DNA of 64,000 nt from Propionibacteriaceae bacterium (GCA_027492545.1 JAPUEL010000008.1:54708-118707), one strand, 5' to 3'; counted from the first letter of the stretch, positions 1-8,618 are shown. A program made the numbers and translations. Notes: generated by a model from the letters alone, not told the origin.

Positions 1-1
1 T

Positions 2-586
2 GGCGGAGGCACCCCGTCGAAGAGCCGTCCCGAGTTCTGGAAGGACGGCACCATCCCGTGGGTCTCCCCCAAGGACATGGGTCGACCGATCGTCAGTTCT
101 GCTCAGGACCACATCACAGAGGCTGCAGTTCGCGCATCCGCCACGAAACTGGTCCCGAGCCCGGCGATCGTCATGGTCGTCCGTTCCAGCATCCTCGATC
201 ACACGTTTCCGACTGCGTTGACCACGGTTCCGGTGGCCTTGAATCAGGACATGAAGGCTGTGGTCCCAGACGACCGAGTGCTCGCGGATTATCTCGCGCA
301 CGTCCTGAGGGCCAATGGGCAGGCGATCCTCCGGACCGCTCGGAAGACCGGCGGATCAGTGGCATCCATCGACTCGGGCAAGCTCCTCGCCTTCAGGATT
401 CCTGTTCCACCGCTCGTCGTGCAGCGCGAGATCGTCCGCATCCTGGATCAGCTCACGAAGCTGGAAGTGGAACTGGAGGCGCAGTTGGTAGCTGAGTTGG
501 AGGCACGACGCCAGCAATACGCGTTCTACCGCGATTCCCTCCTGACGTTCGCAGAGAGAGAGAGAGAGTCCGGTGGGTCACGATGA
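2..586 (+). CDS. hsdS: Type I restriction specificity subunit HsdS (5' end outside window)
   Basis: The reading frame is open from base 2, so the 5' end is missing; an internal ATG at 77 is not the true start. The translation begins in a typical target-recognition-domain segment (GGTPSK, then [15 protein letters not shown]). It continues through the usual NQDMKA and [14 protein letters not shown] stretch into a coiled coil ending in [15 protein letters not shown], the conserved region that packs on HsdM. The role is DNA target recognition in a type I restriction-modification complex. At least one full TRD plus conserved region is present. Whether a second TRD precedes it cannot be seen. The stop overlaps the start of the next hsdS (ATGA at 583-586), so translation is probably coupled. 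hsdM is not in the window and should lie upstream. Confidence 0.88.
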   Translation, partial: GGGTPSKSRPEFWKDGTIPWVSPKDMGRPIVSSAQDHITEAAVRASATKLVPSPAIVMVVRSSILDHTFPTALTTVPVALNQDMKAVVPDDRVLADYLAHVLRANGQAILRTARKTGGSVASIDSGKLLAFRIPVPPLVVQREIVRILDQLTKLEVELEAQLVAELEARRQQYAFYRDSLLTFAERERESGGSR

Positions 587-1185
587 GTGACCTGGGGACC
601 ATCTTCGGTGGCCTCACAGGCAAGTCGAAGGCTGACTTCTCCGGAGGCTCGGCCCGTTTCGTGTCGTACACGAACGTCTTCTCCAACCCTGCGACGGACT
701 TGGGCCGAGACGACTTCGTTCGGGTTGGTCCCGACGAGCGGCAACGTCGCCTGCGTCAGGGCGACATATTGCTGACCGGTTCTTCAGAGAGTCTCGCGGA
801 AGTGGCGATGAGTTCCGTGATCGTTGAGCCGGTACTCGAACCGCTGTACCTCAACAGCTTCTGCGTCGGCGTACGTCCCCATGCAGCCATCACTCTCGCA
901 CCTGACTTCGCGAAGCACCTGTTTCGTTCCAGAGCCCTGCGCAGCCAACTGGTGCACACTGCGAGCGGCGTGACCCGGTTCAACGTGTCGAAGGCCCGTC
1001 TGGGACGAGTGCGCGTACCACTTCCGCCGATCGAAGAACAGAACTATCTCGCCAAGGCACTGGATGCCTTCCATCGGCTCATATCGGGCCTCAGCGTCGT
1101 TGACCTGCCTGCTGAACTGGCGGCCCGCCGTCGGCAGTATGAGTACTACCGCGACAAGCTGCTGACGTTCGAGGAGAAGCAATGA
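583..1185 (+). CDS. hsdS: Single-TRD (half-length) HsdS specificity subunit
   Basis: A 200-aa protein with one target-recognition domain followed by [19 protein letters not shown] and a coiled coil ending [18 protein letters not shown]. This C-terminal end closely resembles that of the preceding gene. Full HsdS subunits are about 400 aa with two TRDs, so this is a half subunit. Its ATG overlaps the stop of the upstream hsdS and its own stop overlaps the next start (ATGA at 1182-1185). The likely arrangement is that two half-subunits encoded in tandem assemble as a heterodimer to build one bipartite specificity, or that one long HsdS was split. The N-terminal TRD is short and starts directly at LGTIFGG, the normal beginning of a TRD, so the start looks genuine. 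Confidence 0.85.
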   Translation: MSDLGTIFGGLTGKSKADFSGGSARFVSYTNVFSNPATDLGRDDFVRVGPDERQRRLRQGDILLTGSSESLAEVAMSSVIVEPVLEPLYLNSFCVGVRPHAAITLAPDFAKHLFRSRALRSQLVHTASGVTRFNVSKARLGRVRVPLPPIEEQNYLAKALDAFHRLISGLSVVDLPAELAARRRQYEYYRDKLLTFEEKQ

Positions 1186-2078
1186 ACGGCAAGCACATCG
1201 AGCTGTTCCTCGTCGAGGGAGTACCCGGTGGGATCACGACGGCTGAGATTGCCGGCTGGACGGGGCACGTGCTCTCAGGTCCGCGCGCCGATCTTGCCGA
1301 CATCCTCAAGCGTGACGAGGCGCAACGCAACGGCGCCTACCTGTTGCTGGGTGACGACGATGACGCCGTCGGAGGTGTGAACTGCTACATCGGACGCACA
1401 GAGAACTTCCGCAACCGTTTCAGGGATCATCAGGCCAAGAAGGAGTTCTGGGACCGGGTTGTTCTGATCACCGCGAAGGACGACGGCTTCAACGAGGGTC
1501 ACTGGGGCTACCTAGAGGCGCGGCTGGTCGACCTGGCGAAGCAGGCCTCCCGCGTGACGCTCCGCAACGACAACACACCCCAAGGACGAAAGCTGTCCGA
1601 GGCGCAGGCCTCAGACATGGAGTCCTTCCTCAGCCACCTGCAGATCATCTTGCCGGTCCTGGGCGTGAGCGTGATTCGCACCCGTACCGCACCCCAGGTG
1701 GAGCCCACACCCTCCACGGACTCCCCAGTCTTCACTCTGACTCGGCCCCACTTGGGTGTTCAGGCGAGGGCGCAGTTGTTCGGTGATGAGTTCACGATTC
1801 TCGCCGGCTCCCTCGTGGTGGGTTCCTGGTCGGGCACCGGGAAGGCGCAGAGCACGCAGCGGGCCTACGCCTCGTACCGCGCGCAGCACCAGAAGCTGGT
1901 GGCAGACGGGTCCATCGTCGTCGAGGGCAAGGGAGGGCGCCTGACCCGCGACGTGCCGTTCACGTCGCCGTCGACCGCTGGCGCCGTCGCCCTTGGCCGC
2001 TCCTGCAACGGCCGGATCGAGTGGGTGTGGGAGGGCGGCAACTACGCCGACTGGGAGAACCGTGGCCTCGCCATCTGA
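1182..2078 (+). CDS. GIY-YIG nuclease-like protein with C-terminal DUF4357
   Basis: A 298-aa protein. Residues about 40-130 show a GIY-YIG fold pattern: AYLLLG, then NCYIGRTENFRNRFRDH, and a Glu in HWGYLEARL at the usual catalytic position. The last 70 residues (FTSPSTAGAVALGRSCNG ... WVWEGGNYADWEN) match the DUF4357 type often attached to GIY-YIG proteins. It lies in the hsd operon, with its ATG overlapping the hsdS stop and hsdR about 330 bp downstream. Family knowledge: GIY-YIG/DUF4357 proteins are repeatedly found with restriction loci, but their exact role is not settled. A nuclease role is inferred. The first tyrosine of the motif is an atypical Y-L-L rather than G-I-Y, so activity is not certain. 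Confidence 0.7.
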   Translation: MNGKHIELFLVEGVPGGITTAEIAGWTGHVLSGPRADLADILKRDEAQRNGAYLLLGDDDDAVGGVNCYIGRTENFRNRFRDHQAKKEFWDRVVLITAKDDGFNEGHWGYLEARLVDLAKQASRVTLRNDNTPQGRKLSEAQASDMESFLSHLQIILPVLGVSVIRTRTAPQVEPTPSTDSPVFTLTRPHLGVQARAQLFGDEFTILAGSLVVGSWSGTGKAQSTQRAYASYRAQHQKLVADGSIVVEGKGGRLTRDVPFTSPSTAGAVALGRSCNGRIEWVWEGGNYADWENRGLAI

Positions 2079-2227
2079 CCTCGCAACCCCCGCTGCCCGA
2101 TCGGACCGCTTGTCAGTCATATTCGAGTGTCCCGGCACCGTCGTCGCCACGAGGCGCCAGTGCGTCATTCCACCGTCATACCAAAGGATTAGCATGACGA
2201 TCAGCATGATGAAGGCGGTGCAGTTGC

Positions 2228-2410
2228 ATGACTGAGGATTCGGAGTCACGATCCTGTGAGAGCACTGCGGCTCTCACGATCGTTGATGGAGTACTTCAAG
2301 TGGTGCCCTTGGAACAGATCCTGGCCAGCGCACCGGGACCTCGGTTCGGTGGCATTCCAGATCTCAGCGACGAAGAAGCAGACGCCTTTCTCGACGCATT
2401 GGGCCTCTGA
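2228..2410 (+). CDS. Small acidic hypothetical protein (60 aa) directly upstream of hsdR
   Basis: A 60-residue acidic ORF ending in PDLSDEEADAFLDALGL. Its TGA (2408-2410) abuts the hsdR ATG at 2411 with no gap, and a GAAGGCGG stretch sits about 8 nt upstream of its ATG. This spacing suggests a real, translationally coupled gene. I do not recognise the family. The acidic helical C-terminus would suit a small regulator, an antitoxin-like protein or an HsdR-binding protein, but this is speculation. Confidence 0.5.
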   Translation: MTEDSESRSCESTAALTIVDGVLQVVPLEQILASAPGPRFGGIPDLSDEEADAFLDALGL

Positions 2411-5400
2411 ATGGGTGACCCGACCCAGCCCGCCTGGGGAGCGGCGCCATCACACTTCGAGTCGATCGCGATTAGTGCGGAGAGCACGGTGGTGGCCGAG
2501 TACCCTGCCGAGGCGTCGTCGCCTGCCGGGTACCAATCAGAGGCCGAGCTGGAGCGAGAGTTCATCGCCATCCTGGAGTCGCAAGCCTACGAGCGCCTCC
2601 ACGTGCACAGCGAAGCCGACCTCGTCGCGAACCTGCGCCGCCAACTGGAGGCGCTGAACCAGCTCACGTTCTCGGACGCGGAGTGGGAGCAGTTCTTCAC
2701 CCAGCAGGTAGCCAGCGCCAACGCGGGCATCGTGGACAAGACCGTCAACATCCAGGAGGACCACGTCAAGCTGCTGCGCCGCGATGACGGCTCCACCAAG
2801 AACGTGCGCCTGATCGACAAGGAGCACATCCACAACAACAAGCTCCAGGTGCTCAACCAGTACGAGACCGGCGTCGGTGACGGCGGCGGGACGCATGCGA
2901 CGCGCTACGACGTGACGGTCCTGGTCAACGGGCTGCCGCTCGTGCACGTGGAGTTGAAGCGTCGCGGAGTGGACATCCGGGAGGCGTTCAACCAGATCGA
3001 CCGTTACCAGCGCGACTCGTTCTGGGCCGGCACGGGGCTGTTCGAGTACGTGCAGCTGTTCGTCATCTCCAACGGCACCCTGACGAAGTACTACTCCAAC
3101 ACCACCCGAAGTCAGCACATCAAGGAGGCGTCGGGGTCGAAGCGGACGAAGAAGACGTCGAACTCGTTCGAGTTCACCTCCTGGTGGGCCGACGCGAACA
3201 ACCGTCCGATCCAGGACCTGCCCGCCTTCGCCAAGACGTTCTTCGCCCGCCACACGCTACTCAACATTCTGACCCGCTACTGCGTGCTCACCTCGGATCG
3301 GCTGTTGCTGGTGATGCGGCCCTACCAGATCGTCGCCACCGAGAAGATCCTGAGCAAGATCCAGATCGCCACCAACTACAAGCAGCTCGGCACCCTCGAC
3401 GCCGGCGGGTACGTGTGGCACACCACCGGGTCGGGCAAGACGCTGACCAGCTTCAAGGCCGCGCAGCTGGCCACCCGGATGCCGGGGGTGGAGAAGGTGC
3501 TGTTCGTCGTCGACCGCAAGGATCTGGACTACCAGACCATGCGCGAGTACGACCGGTTCCAGAAGGGTGCTGCGAACTCCAACACCTCCACCGCCGTGCT
3601 GAAGAAGCAGCTGGAGGACCCGACGGCGCGGATCATCATCACCACCATCCAGAAGCTGGCCATGTTCATCGCCGCGAACAGGGGCCACGAGGTCTACACC
3701 GGGCATGTGGTGATCATCTTCGACGAGTGCCACCGCTCCCAGTTCGGCGACATGCACACCGCCATCACCCGCGCGTTCAAGCGCTACCACCTGTTCGGGT
3801 TCACCGGCACCCCGATCTTCGCCGCCAACTCCGGCACCGCAGGAAATCCGCAGCTGAAGACCACCGAGCAGGCGTTCGGCGACAAGCTGCACACCTACAC
3901 GATCGTCGACGCGATCACCGACAAGAACGTGCTGCCGTTCCGGATCAACTACGTCAACACCATCCAGGTGGGCCAGGTGGCCGACAAGCAGGTCTCCGCG
4001 ATCGACACCGAACGCGCCCTCCTGGCCCCCGAACGAGTCGCGAAGATCGTCGGCTACACGCTGGAGCACTTCGACCAGAAGACGAAACGCTCCCAGGCCT
4101 ACACGCTCGGCGAGAAGCGGGTCCGCGGGTTCAACGCCCTGTTCGCGACCGCGTCGATCGAGGCGGCGCGGATGTACTACAACCAGTTCGCCATCCAGCA
4201 GCAGGACCTGACCCCGGACAAGCGGCTCAAGGTCGGGTTGATCTACTCCTACGCGGCAAACGAGGCCGTCGTCGATGGGGTGCTCGACGAGGAGGGCTTC
4301 GACACCTACCAGCTCGACGCCTCGGCCCGGGACTTCCTGGAAGACGCCATCCAGGACTACAACGACCTGTTCGGCACCAGCTTCGACACCTCAGCGCAGA
4401 AGTTCGAGAACTACTACAAGGACCTCTCACAGCGGTTGAAGAACCGCGAGATCGACCTGGTGATCGTGGTCAACATGTTCCTCACCGGCTTCGACGCCAC
4501 CACCCTCAACACGCTGTTCGTGGACAAGAACCTGCGCGCCCACGGCCTCATCCAGGCCTACTCGCGCACCAACCGCATCCTCAACTCGGTCAAGACCTAC
4601 GGCAACATCGTCACCTTCCGCGACCTCGAGGAGCAGACCAACGACGCCATCGCCCTGTTCGGCAACCGCGACGCCCGAGGCGTGGTCCTCCTCAAGCCCT
4701 ACCGCGAGTACTACGACGAGTACACCGAGAAGGTCACCGAACTGTTGGACCGGTTCCCCCTCGGACAGCAGATCCTGGGCGAGACCGAGCAGAAGGCGTT
4801 CATCGCCCTGTTCGGCACCATCCTCCGACTGACCAACATCCTCACCTCGTTCGACGACTTCACCGGCCACGAGATCCTCACCGACCGCCAGAGCCAGGAC
4901 TACCGCAGCCTCTACCTCGACTTCTACGCCGAATTCCGCAAGGACACCGACGCAGAGAAAGAGACCATCAACGGCGACGTGGTCTTCGAGATCGAGCTGG
5001 TCAAGCAGGTCGAGATCAACGTCGACTACATCCTCATGCTCGTCGAGAAGTACCGCCAGGAACGAGGCGACGGCGACGACCAGGAACTGCGCGCCACCAT
5101 CACCCGTGCCGTCGACGCCTCCCCGTCGCTGCGCAGCAAGAAGGACCTCATCGAGGCGTTCGTCGACTCCGTCTCCGCCCACGGGCAACTCGACGCCGAA
5201 TGGCAGGCCTACATCACCCAACGCCGCGAGGCCGAGCTGCAGACCATCATCGACGACGAGCACCTCAAACCCGAGGAGACCAGACGCTTCCTGCAGCACG
5301 CGTTCACCGACGGAGCCCTCCAGACCACCGGCACCGCCGTGACGAAAATCCTCCCACCCGTCTCCCGCTTCGCCGCGGCCAACGGCCACGGCGAGAAGAA

Positions 5401-5467
5401 GGCAAGGGTGCTGTCGCGGCTGGCCGCCTTCCTCGACCGCTTCCTCGGCCTCGGGAACTCGGGGTAA
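2411..5467 (+). CDS. hsdR: Type I restriction endonuclease HsdR
   Basis: A 1018-aa motor/nuclease subunit of the type I restriction complex, which translocates DNA and cleaves away from the recognition site. The N-terminal PD-(D/E)XK nuclease is visible at about residues 165-185 (RYDVTV ... VHVELKRRG). The superfamily 2 helicase motifs are HTTGSGKT (about 337-344), DECHRS (about 438) and GFTGTP (about 462), with a later QAYSRTNR motif. A C-terminal helical domain completes the normal length (usually 1000-1050 aa), so the gene looks intact. It follows the hsdS-hsdS-GIY-YIG genes. A 76-bp stretch covering the nuclease lysine motif (2942-3017) recurs at 6125-6200 with only three changes. Confidence 0.95.
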   Translation: MGDPTQPAWGAAPSHFESIAISAESTVVAEYPAEASSPAGYQSEAELEREFIAILESQAYERLHVHSEADLVANLRRQLEALNQLTFSDAEWEQFFTQQVASANAGIVDKTVNIQEDHVKLLRRDDGSTKNVRLIDKEHIHNNKLQVLNQYETGVGDGGGTHATRYDVTVLVNGLPLVHVELKRRGVDIREAFNQIDRYQRDSFWAGTGLFEYVQLFVISNGTLTKYYSNTTRSQHIKEASGSKRTKKTSNSFEFTSWWADANNRPIQDLPAFAKTFFARHTLLNILTRYCVLTSDRLLLVMRPYQIVATEKILSKIQIATNYKQLGTLDAGGYVWHTTGSGKTLTSFKAAQLATRMPGVEKVLFVVDRKDLDYQTMREYDRFQKGAANSNTSTAVLKKQLEDPTARIIITTIQKLAMFIAANRGHEVYTGHVVIIFDECHRSQFGDMHTAITRAFKRYHLFGFTGTPIFAANSGTAGNPQLKTTEQAFGDKLHTYTIVDAITDKNVLPFRINYVNTIQVGQVADKQVSAIDTERALLAPERVAKIVGYTLEHFDQKTKRSQAYTLGEKRVRGFNALFATASIEAARMYYNQFAIQQQDLTPDKRLKVGLIYSYAANEAVVDGVLDEEGFDTYQLDASARDFLEDAIQDYNDLFGTSFDTSAQKFENYYKDLSQRLKNREIDLVIVVNMFLTGFDATTLNTLFVDKNLRAHGLIQAYSRTNRILNSVKTYGNIVTFRDLEEQTNDAIALFGNRDARGVVLLKPYREYYDEYTEKVTELLDRFPLGQQILGETEQKAFIALFGTILRLTNILTSFDDFTGHEILTDRQSQDYRSLYLDFYAEFRKDTDAEKETINGDVVFEIELVKQVEINVDYILMLVEKYRQERGDGDDQELRATITRAVDASPSLRSKKDLIEAFVDSVSAHGQLDAEWQAYITQRREAELQTIIDDEHLKPEETRRFLQHAFTDGALQTTGTAVTKILPPVSRFAAANGHGEKKARVLSRLAAFLDRFLGLGNSG

Positions 5468-5502
5468 CTCAGCTCACACTGCGTCGCCCGACCCCGTCGG
5501 CT

Positions 5503-5880
5503 GTGGCACCGCGCAGCGGCTTCGAACCGGACCTGTTCTCCGCCGTGCCTGAACCCTCCGTCGCCGGCGGGGCGGGACGGGCGCTCGTCGACTCGTCCAC
5601 CTACCGCTCCCAGAAGAAGCTGGTCGGCCGCGTTGCCGTGACCGACGACGCCGTCGCCGCCCTCGTGGACGCGCTCGCCGCGACGGCGGACCGCCGACTC
5701 AGCGCCACCCGTGCAGCGTCGCTGCTGGGCGTTCCGGCGAACAGGGTTTCGATGGTGATGAGCCAGGTGTCGAAGTTGCTGAACGTGGAGGGCTACCCCG
5801 TCGTCGCCACCGAGGCGTCCACCCAGGCCGTCACCCTCGACGCTTCGCTGCTCGCAGAGCAGTACGGGGTGCGTGCTTAG
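5503..5880 (+). pseudogene. Probable C-terminal fragment of BREX-2 phosphatase PglZ
   Basis: The frame is open from just before the hsdR stop to a TAG at 5878-5880; the first plausible start is GTG at 5503, giving 125 aa. The residues run PDLFSAVPEP, then YRSQKKLVGR, VAALVDALA, RLSATRAASLLGVP and KLLNVEGYPVV, ending SLLAEQYGV. This is the pattern I associate with the C-terminal end of actinobacterial PglZ proteins (BREX type 2). No alkaline-phosphatase-like domain and no other pgl/brx gene is present. It therefore looks like the tail of a deleted gene left beside the restriction locus. It has no good Shine-Dalgarno sequence. The alternative is a free-standing small winged-helix protein. Confidence 0.5.
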
Positions 5881-5906
5881 GTGGCCCTGCAAGCAACGGT
5901 GCCTAT

Positions 5907-6010
5907 AACTTGGATAGTGCCATCGACGCTCCAACTCCGCTTGCACCCGACCGGCAAGATTCCAAGTTTTCGGGGATGAAACTTGGAACTTCAGGGCGGC
6001 ACTCCAAGTT
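5907..6010. promoter_or_regulatory. Operator-like array of AACTTGGA / TCCAAGTT sites
   Basis: Within about 100 bp before the ORF at 6041 there are a half-site AACTTGGA at 5907-5914, a perfect 10-bp inverted repeat TTCCAAGTTT-N9-AAACTTGGAA at 5960-5988, and TCCAAGTT at 6003-6010. This is the layout of a multi-site repressor operator. It lies directly upstream of what looks like a broken Fic-type gene; an unrelated nested palindrome precedes the intact fic gene at 9564. The cognate regulator is not identified. Confidence 0.5.
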
Positions 6011-6040
6011 CATCGGCGTATCGCTTGGTACTCTCGCGAC

Positions 6041-6331
6041 ATGGATCCCGCCCGCTTCACGTCCACCCGGTTTGGCACGGTCGAGCGCGAGCCTGGTAAC
6101 AAGGCTTCCTTTCCGTACTTTCTGGTGCATGTGGAGTTGAAGCGTCGCGGGGTGGACATCCGGGAGGCGTTCAACCAGATCGACCGCTACCAGCGCGACT
6201 ACTTGCCGATTTTCGTCACTCTGCTCGCCGACCTTCCCCATCAATCTCGCCGATTGTCACCCCCGACACGTTGCGTGTCACTGGTGCCACCACCGAGCGA
6301 CCAGCATCGTCGGTGGGGACGAGGCCTATAG
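6041..6331 (+). pseudogene. Chimeric remnant: Fic-like N-terminus joined in frame to an HsdR segment
   Basis: A 96-aa ORF. The first 28 residues (MDPARFTSTRFG, then EPGNKASFPYFL) resemble the start of actinobacterial Fic-family proteins. At 6125 the sequence switches to a copy of hsdR bases 2942-3017 in the same reading frame (VHVELKRRGVDIREAFNQID), then to unrelated sequence and a stop. The hsdR copy differs at three of 76 positions, all synonymous, so it came from a separate functional hsdR allele and not from a very recent local duplication. No Fic active-site motif remains. The ORF is probably non-functional. Confidence 0.6.
6125..6200 (+). repeat. hsdR: 76-bp partial duplicate of hsdR (source 2942-3017)
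   Basis: 73 of 76 bases are identical to hsdR 2942-3017. The three differences fall at third codon positions (CAC/CAT, GGA/GGG, CGT/CGC). The copied segment spans the ELK part of the nuclease motif. It marks a recombination junction between a Fic-like gene start and another hsdR copy. Confidence 0.9.
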
Positions 6332-6575
6332 CTAACTTGAGGACGTCAGAAGGATCATCGTCCGCCAGGGACTTCACATCCCCGGTCGGGGCGTCTCCCG
6401 CTGAGCGCCGTCTGAGGTGGTCACAGGGACGCCGCGCACCTGCCGCTCGAAAAACGGTGGCGGGTCTGCCCGAAAATCGGTGGCAGCCTGCCCTGCCGGG
6501 GGATGGCGCACCGCATGTGAGGTGCCGAACGGCTCGGCAGAGCTGCCCGGCTGATCGCGCAGGTCCGTCACCGAT

Positions 6576-7430
6576 CTATTCGCAGGCGAGGCCGTCCCCG
6601 TCGCCGTCGCCCCTGTAGCCCGTGCCGAACTGGAACCAGTTGTAGATGTCCACCTCAGCCGGGTCGTCCACGCTGAACGGTCCCGTCGGATGCCCGACGG
6701 TGTTCTTCTTCAACCTGCTGCACGACCCGTACTGCTCCCACCACGGTTCCTCCGTCACCACGGGCGTCACCGGCGCCGCGAGTGGCGCGACGCTCTCCTG
6801 AGGCTCCTCGCGACAGACGACGGTGATCACCGAGCCATCCGGACCCGCCGAGGCGAGCTGCGCGGCGTGGTAGGCCGCCTGGCGGGGGTGCGCGGGGTAG
6901 CCGTCCGTCGAGTCGTACCGGGCGATCGCGTTGCCGGCCTCCACCTGCATCTGGCCCAGGTCGACGCCACTCTCGGTGATGACGTAGCGGAGGAGGCGCC
7001 CGTACGAGTCGCGGTCGTTCTGCCCCTCCGGCAGCTCGAGCGTCACCACAGCACCCACAGACACGACACGTCCGATCGCCATCGATGCCTCGTCGTGACC
7101 GCACTCACCCCGTTCAGGGGAGTCAATGCCGATGAGACGGACGGTGCCCTGGCTTGTCTCGACGGTGTCGCCGTCGACGACGGCTGAGAACGTCACCGGA
7201 ATCTGCGTGGGTTCGCTCGACACGACGGGCTCGGTGGCCGGCGGAGCTGCTGACTGCGACGGCGACGCGGCGATGCCCTCCGAGCCACCCGCGGCCGATG
7301 GGGGACGAACCGAAGCGCTCGATCCCTCCGAGCCGGCCTGCTCCCCAGTGGGACGTGTGTCAGGTGCGCACCCGCCCGCACCCAACGCCAACAACGCCAC
7401 CACCAAGCACGACATGCGCGCGCTTCTCAT
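6576..7430 (-). CDS. Secreted thermonuclease-family lipoprotein with Excalibur motif
   Basis: The start at 7430 is chosen for the GGTGGAGAGA Shine-Dalgarno upstream and the immediate signal sequence; the product is 284 aa. An N-terminal lipoprotein signal ends at a GAGGC lipobox (Cys about 21), followed by a Ser/Pro-rich linker. The SNase domain then shows VVDGDTV, VRLIGIDSPERGECG and DRDSYGRLLRY, which supply the two arginines and the glutamate of the staphylococcal nuclease active site. The C-terminus carries an Excalibur-type calcium motif (DGDGDGLACE). The expected role is extracellular or surface nucleic acid degradation. It stands alone, with intergenic DNA on both sides. Confidence 0.85.
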   Translation of the reverse strand: MRSARMSCLVVALLALGAGGCAPDTRPTGEQAGSEGSSASVRPPSAAGGSEGIAASPSQSAAPPATEPVVSSEPTQIPVTFSAVVDGDTVETSQGTVRLIGIDSPERGECGHDEASMAIGRVVSVGAVVTLELPEGQNDRDSYGRLLRYVITESGVDLGQMQVEAGNAIARYDSTDGYPAHPRQAAYHAAQLASAGPDGSVITVVCREEPQESVAPLAAPVTPVVTEEPWWEQYGSCSRLKKNTVGHPTGPFSVDDPAEVDIYNWFQFGTGYRGDGDGDGLACE

Positions 7431-7582
7431 TCTCTCCACCCCCGTGTGAGAGATCGCCGCCCCCGGTCCGCCGCTGGGCGGGCTCTCCTGCACTCGACAG
7501 TAGTTCACACGGCGTGTCTGCACCCGTAGATGCCTGGATGCGCACCTGACGTGCTCGCGAACCGACGGGCGTGCTGTCGCCC

Positions 7583-8503
7583 CTACCGCAGCGGCCCACG
7601 GAGGAAGGCCGCCACCGCGGCGTGGCCGAAGTGGTCCGCCCACACCTCGGGCGTCATGCCGAACTGCGCGTCGGCCAGCTCCGGATCGGCGCCGTGGGCC
7701 AGGAGGAGCGTGACGACGTCCAGCTCGCCGGCCGCCGCCGCGTAGTGCAGGGGGCTCGGATTCCCGGCCTCGACGGCGGCGCCATGCTCAACCAGCGCCC
7801 GCACCACCTCCCAGTGCCTGAGCCCCGCCGTCTCGGTGACCAACGACGGCGACACCTCCGCCCCGCCGTCGAGCAGCCGGGACACCTCCGCCGCGTCGCC
7901 CCGTCGAGCCGCCGCCACCACCGGATCCAGGCCATCGCGCTGGGCGCGATACAGGTCCCGAAGCAGGCAGATTTCCGCGCCGTGGGCGATCACCTCGCGG
8001 TTGATGTGCATCACCAGCGCCGCCATCGACTGGTCGGCGTGATGCTCGCCCTTCGGCCCGAGCGGCTGGAGGAGGGCGTCGTCGTCGAGGGCGGCCACGC
8101 CGTCCCGCCAGAGACCGAAGGCCCGCTCGAGGAAGGCGAGGGCCTCGTCGGCGGTGGTGGGGAGGGGCTCGGGCCACCAGCGCGGGTCGAACATGATGGC
8201 GTCGTCGGTGGGGAGGGCGCCGACGGGGAGCGACGGGTCGCCGAAGAAGGCGCGGGCGCGCTTGCCGAGGACGTCGCGGCCCACGTGCGCGATCCGCCAC
8301 GCGATGGAGGTCACCGGCGGGACCGGCGGCTCCACCGGCAGCGACTCCGGCTGCAGGGCGCCGTCGGCATCCGCGCGGAGCGTCCAGGCTCCGTCGGCCG
8401 GCTCCCACCAGTACTCGTCGTCGGTGAGCCCGACGAGTCGCGGCCACAGGTGCACGGCCCAGTAGAAGTCCAGCTGATCGCGCAGCGTCTCGCCCCATGT
8501 CAT
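7583..8503 (-). CDS. DinB-like protein fused to ankyrin repeats
   Basis: The start at ATG 8503 (MTWGETLRDQLDFYW) gives 306 aa. Residues 1-210 are a DinB/YfiT-type four-helix bundle: LRDQLDFYW near the start, then RIAHVGRDVLGKRARAFFGD, and a late MHINREVIAHGAEICLLRDL that contributes a histidine typical of the metal site. The last 95 residues are ankyrin repeats (AARRGDAAEVSRLLDGG, LRHWEVVRALVEHGA, SPLHYAAAAGELDVVTLLL). DinB-superfamily proteins are often metal-dependent thiol transferases; the ankyrin part suggests a partner protein. The substrate is unknown. It is transcribed away from the palindrome at 8569-8618. Confidence 0.75.
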   Translation of the reverse strand: MTWGETLRDQLDFYWAVHLWPRLVGLTDDEYWWEPADGAWTLRADADGALQPESLPVEPPVPPVTSIAWRIAHVGRDVLGKRARAFFGDPSLPVGALPTDDAIMFDPRWWPEPLPTTADEALAFLERAFGLWRDGVAALDDDALLQPLGPKGEHHADQSMAALVMHINREVIAHGAEICLLRDLYRAQRDGLDPVVAAARRGDAAEVSRLLDGGAEVSPSLVTETAGLRHWEVVRALVEHGAAVEAGNPSPLHYAAAAGELDVVTLLLAHGADPELADAQFGMTPEVWADHFGHAAVAAFLRGPLR

Positions 8504-8568
8504 GCCCCGACCGTATCCCGCCCCGCCGATGTCGATCTCGATCGCGGTGCGGATGGGGAGTCCCACGA

Positions 8569-8618
8569 GAACTGGTCGCTCTGTGGGTTGGTCTACCCAC
8601 CCTCAGAGCGACCAGTTC
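8569..8618. repeat. Palindromic intergenic repeat, family B copy 1
   Basis: A 50-bp inverted repeat with perfect 14-bp outer arms (GAACTGGTCGCTCT / AGAGCGACCAGTTC) and an inner GGGTTGGTCTACCC hairpin. The same core (AACTGGTCGCT, then TGGGTTGGTCTACCCACC) recurs at 27554-27605. It lies between divergent genes (7583-8503 minus, 8815 plus), so it is not a simple shared terminator. Confidence 0.85.

Noticed and set aside
1182..2078. Homing endonuclease in an intron or intein
   Set aside because: The GIY-YIG gene is a normal operon member with coupled starts, no host gene is interrupted, and DUF4357 is a known partner domain.
5503..5880. A complete BREX system
   Set aside because: Only one C-terminal fragment is present; no brxA/B/C/L, pglX or pglW-like genes are in the window.
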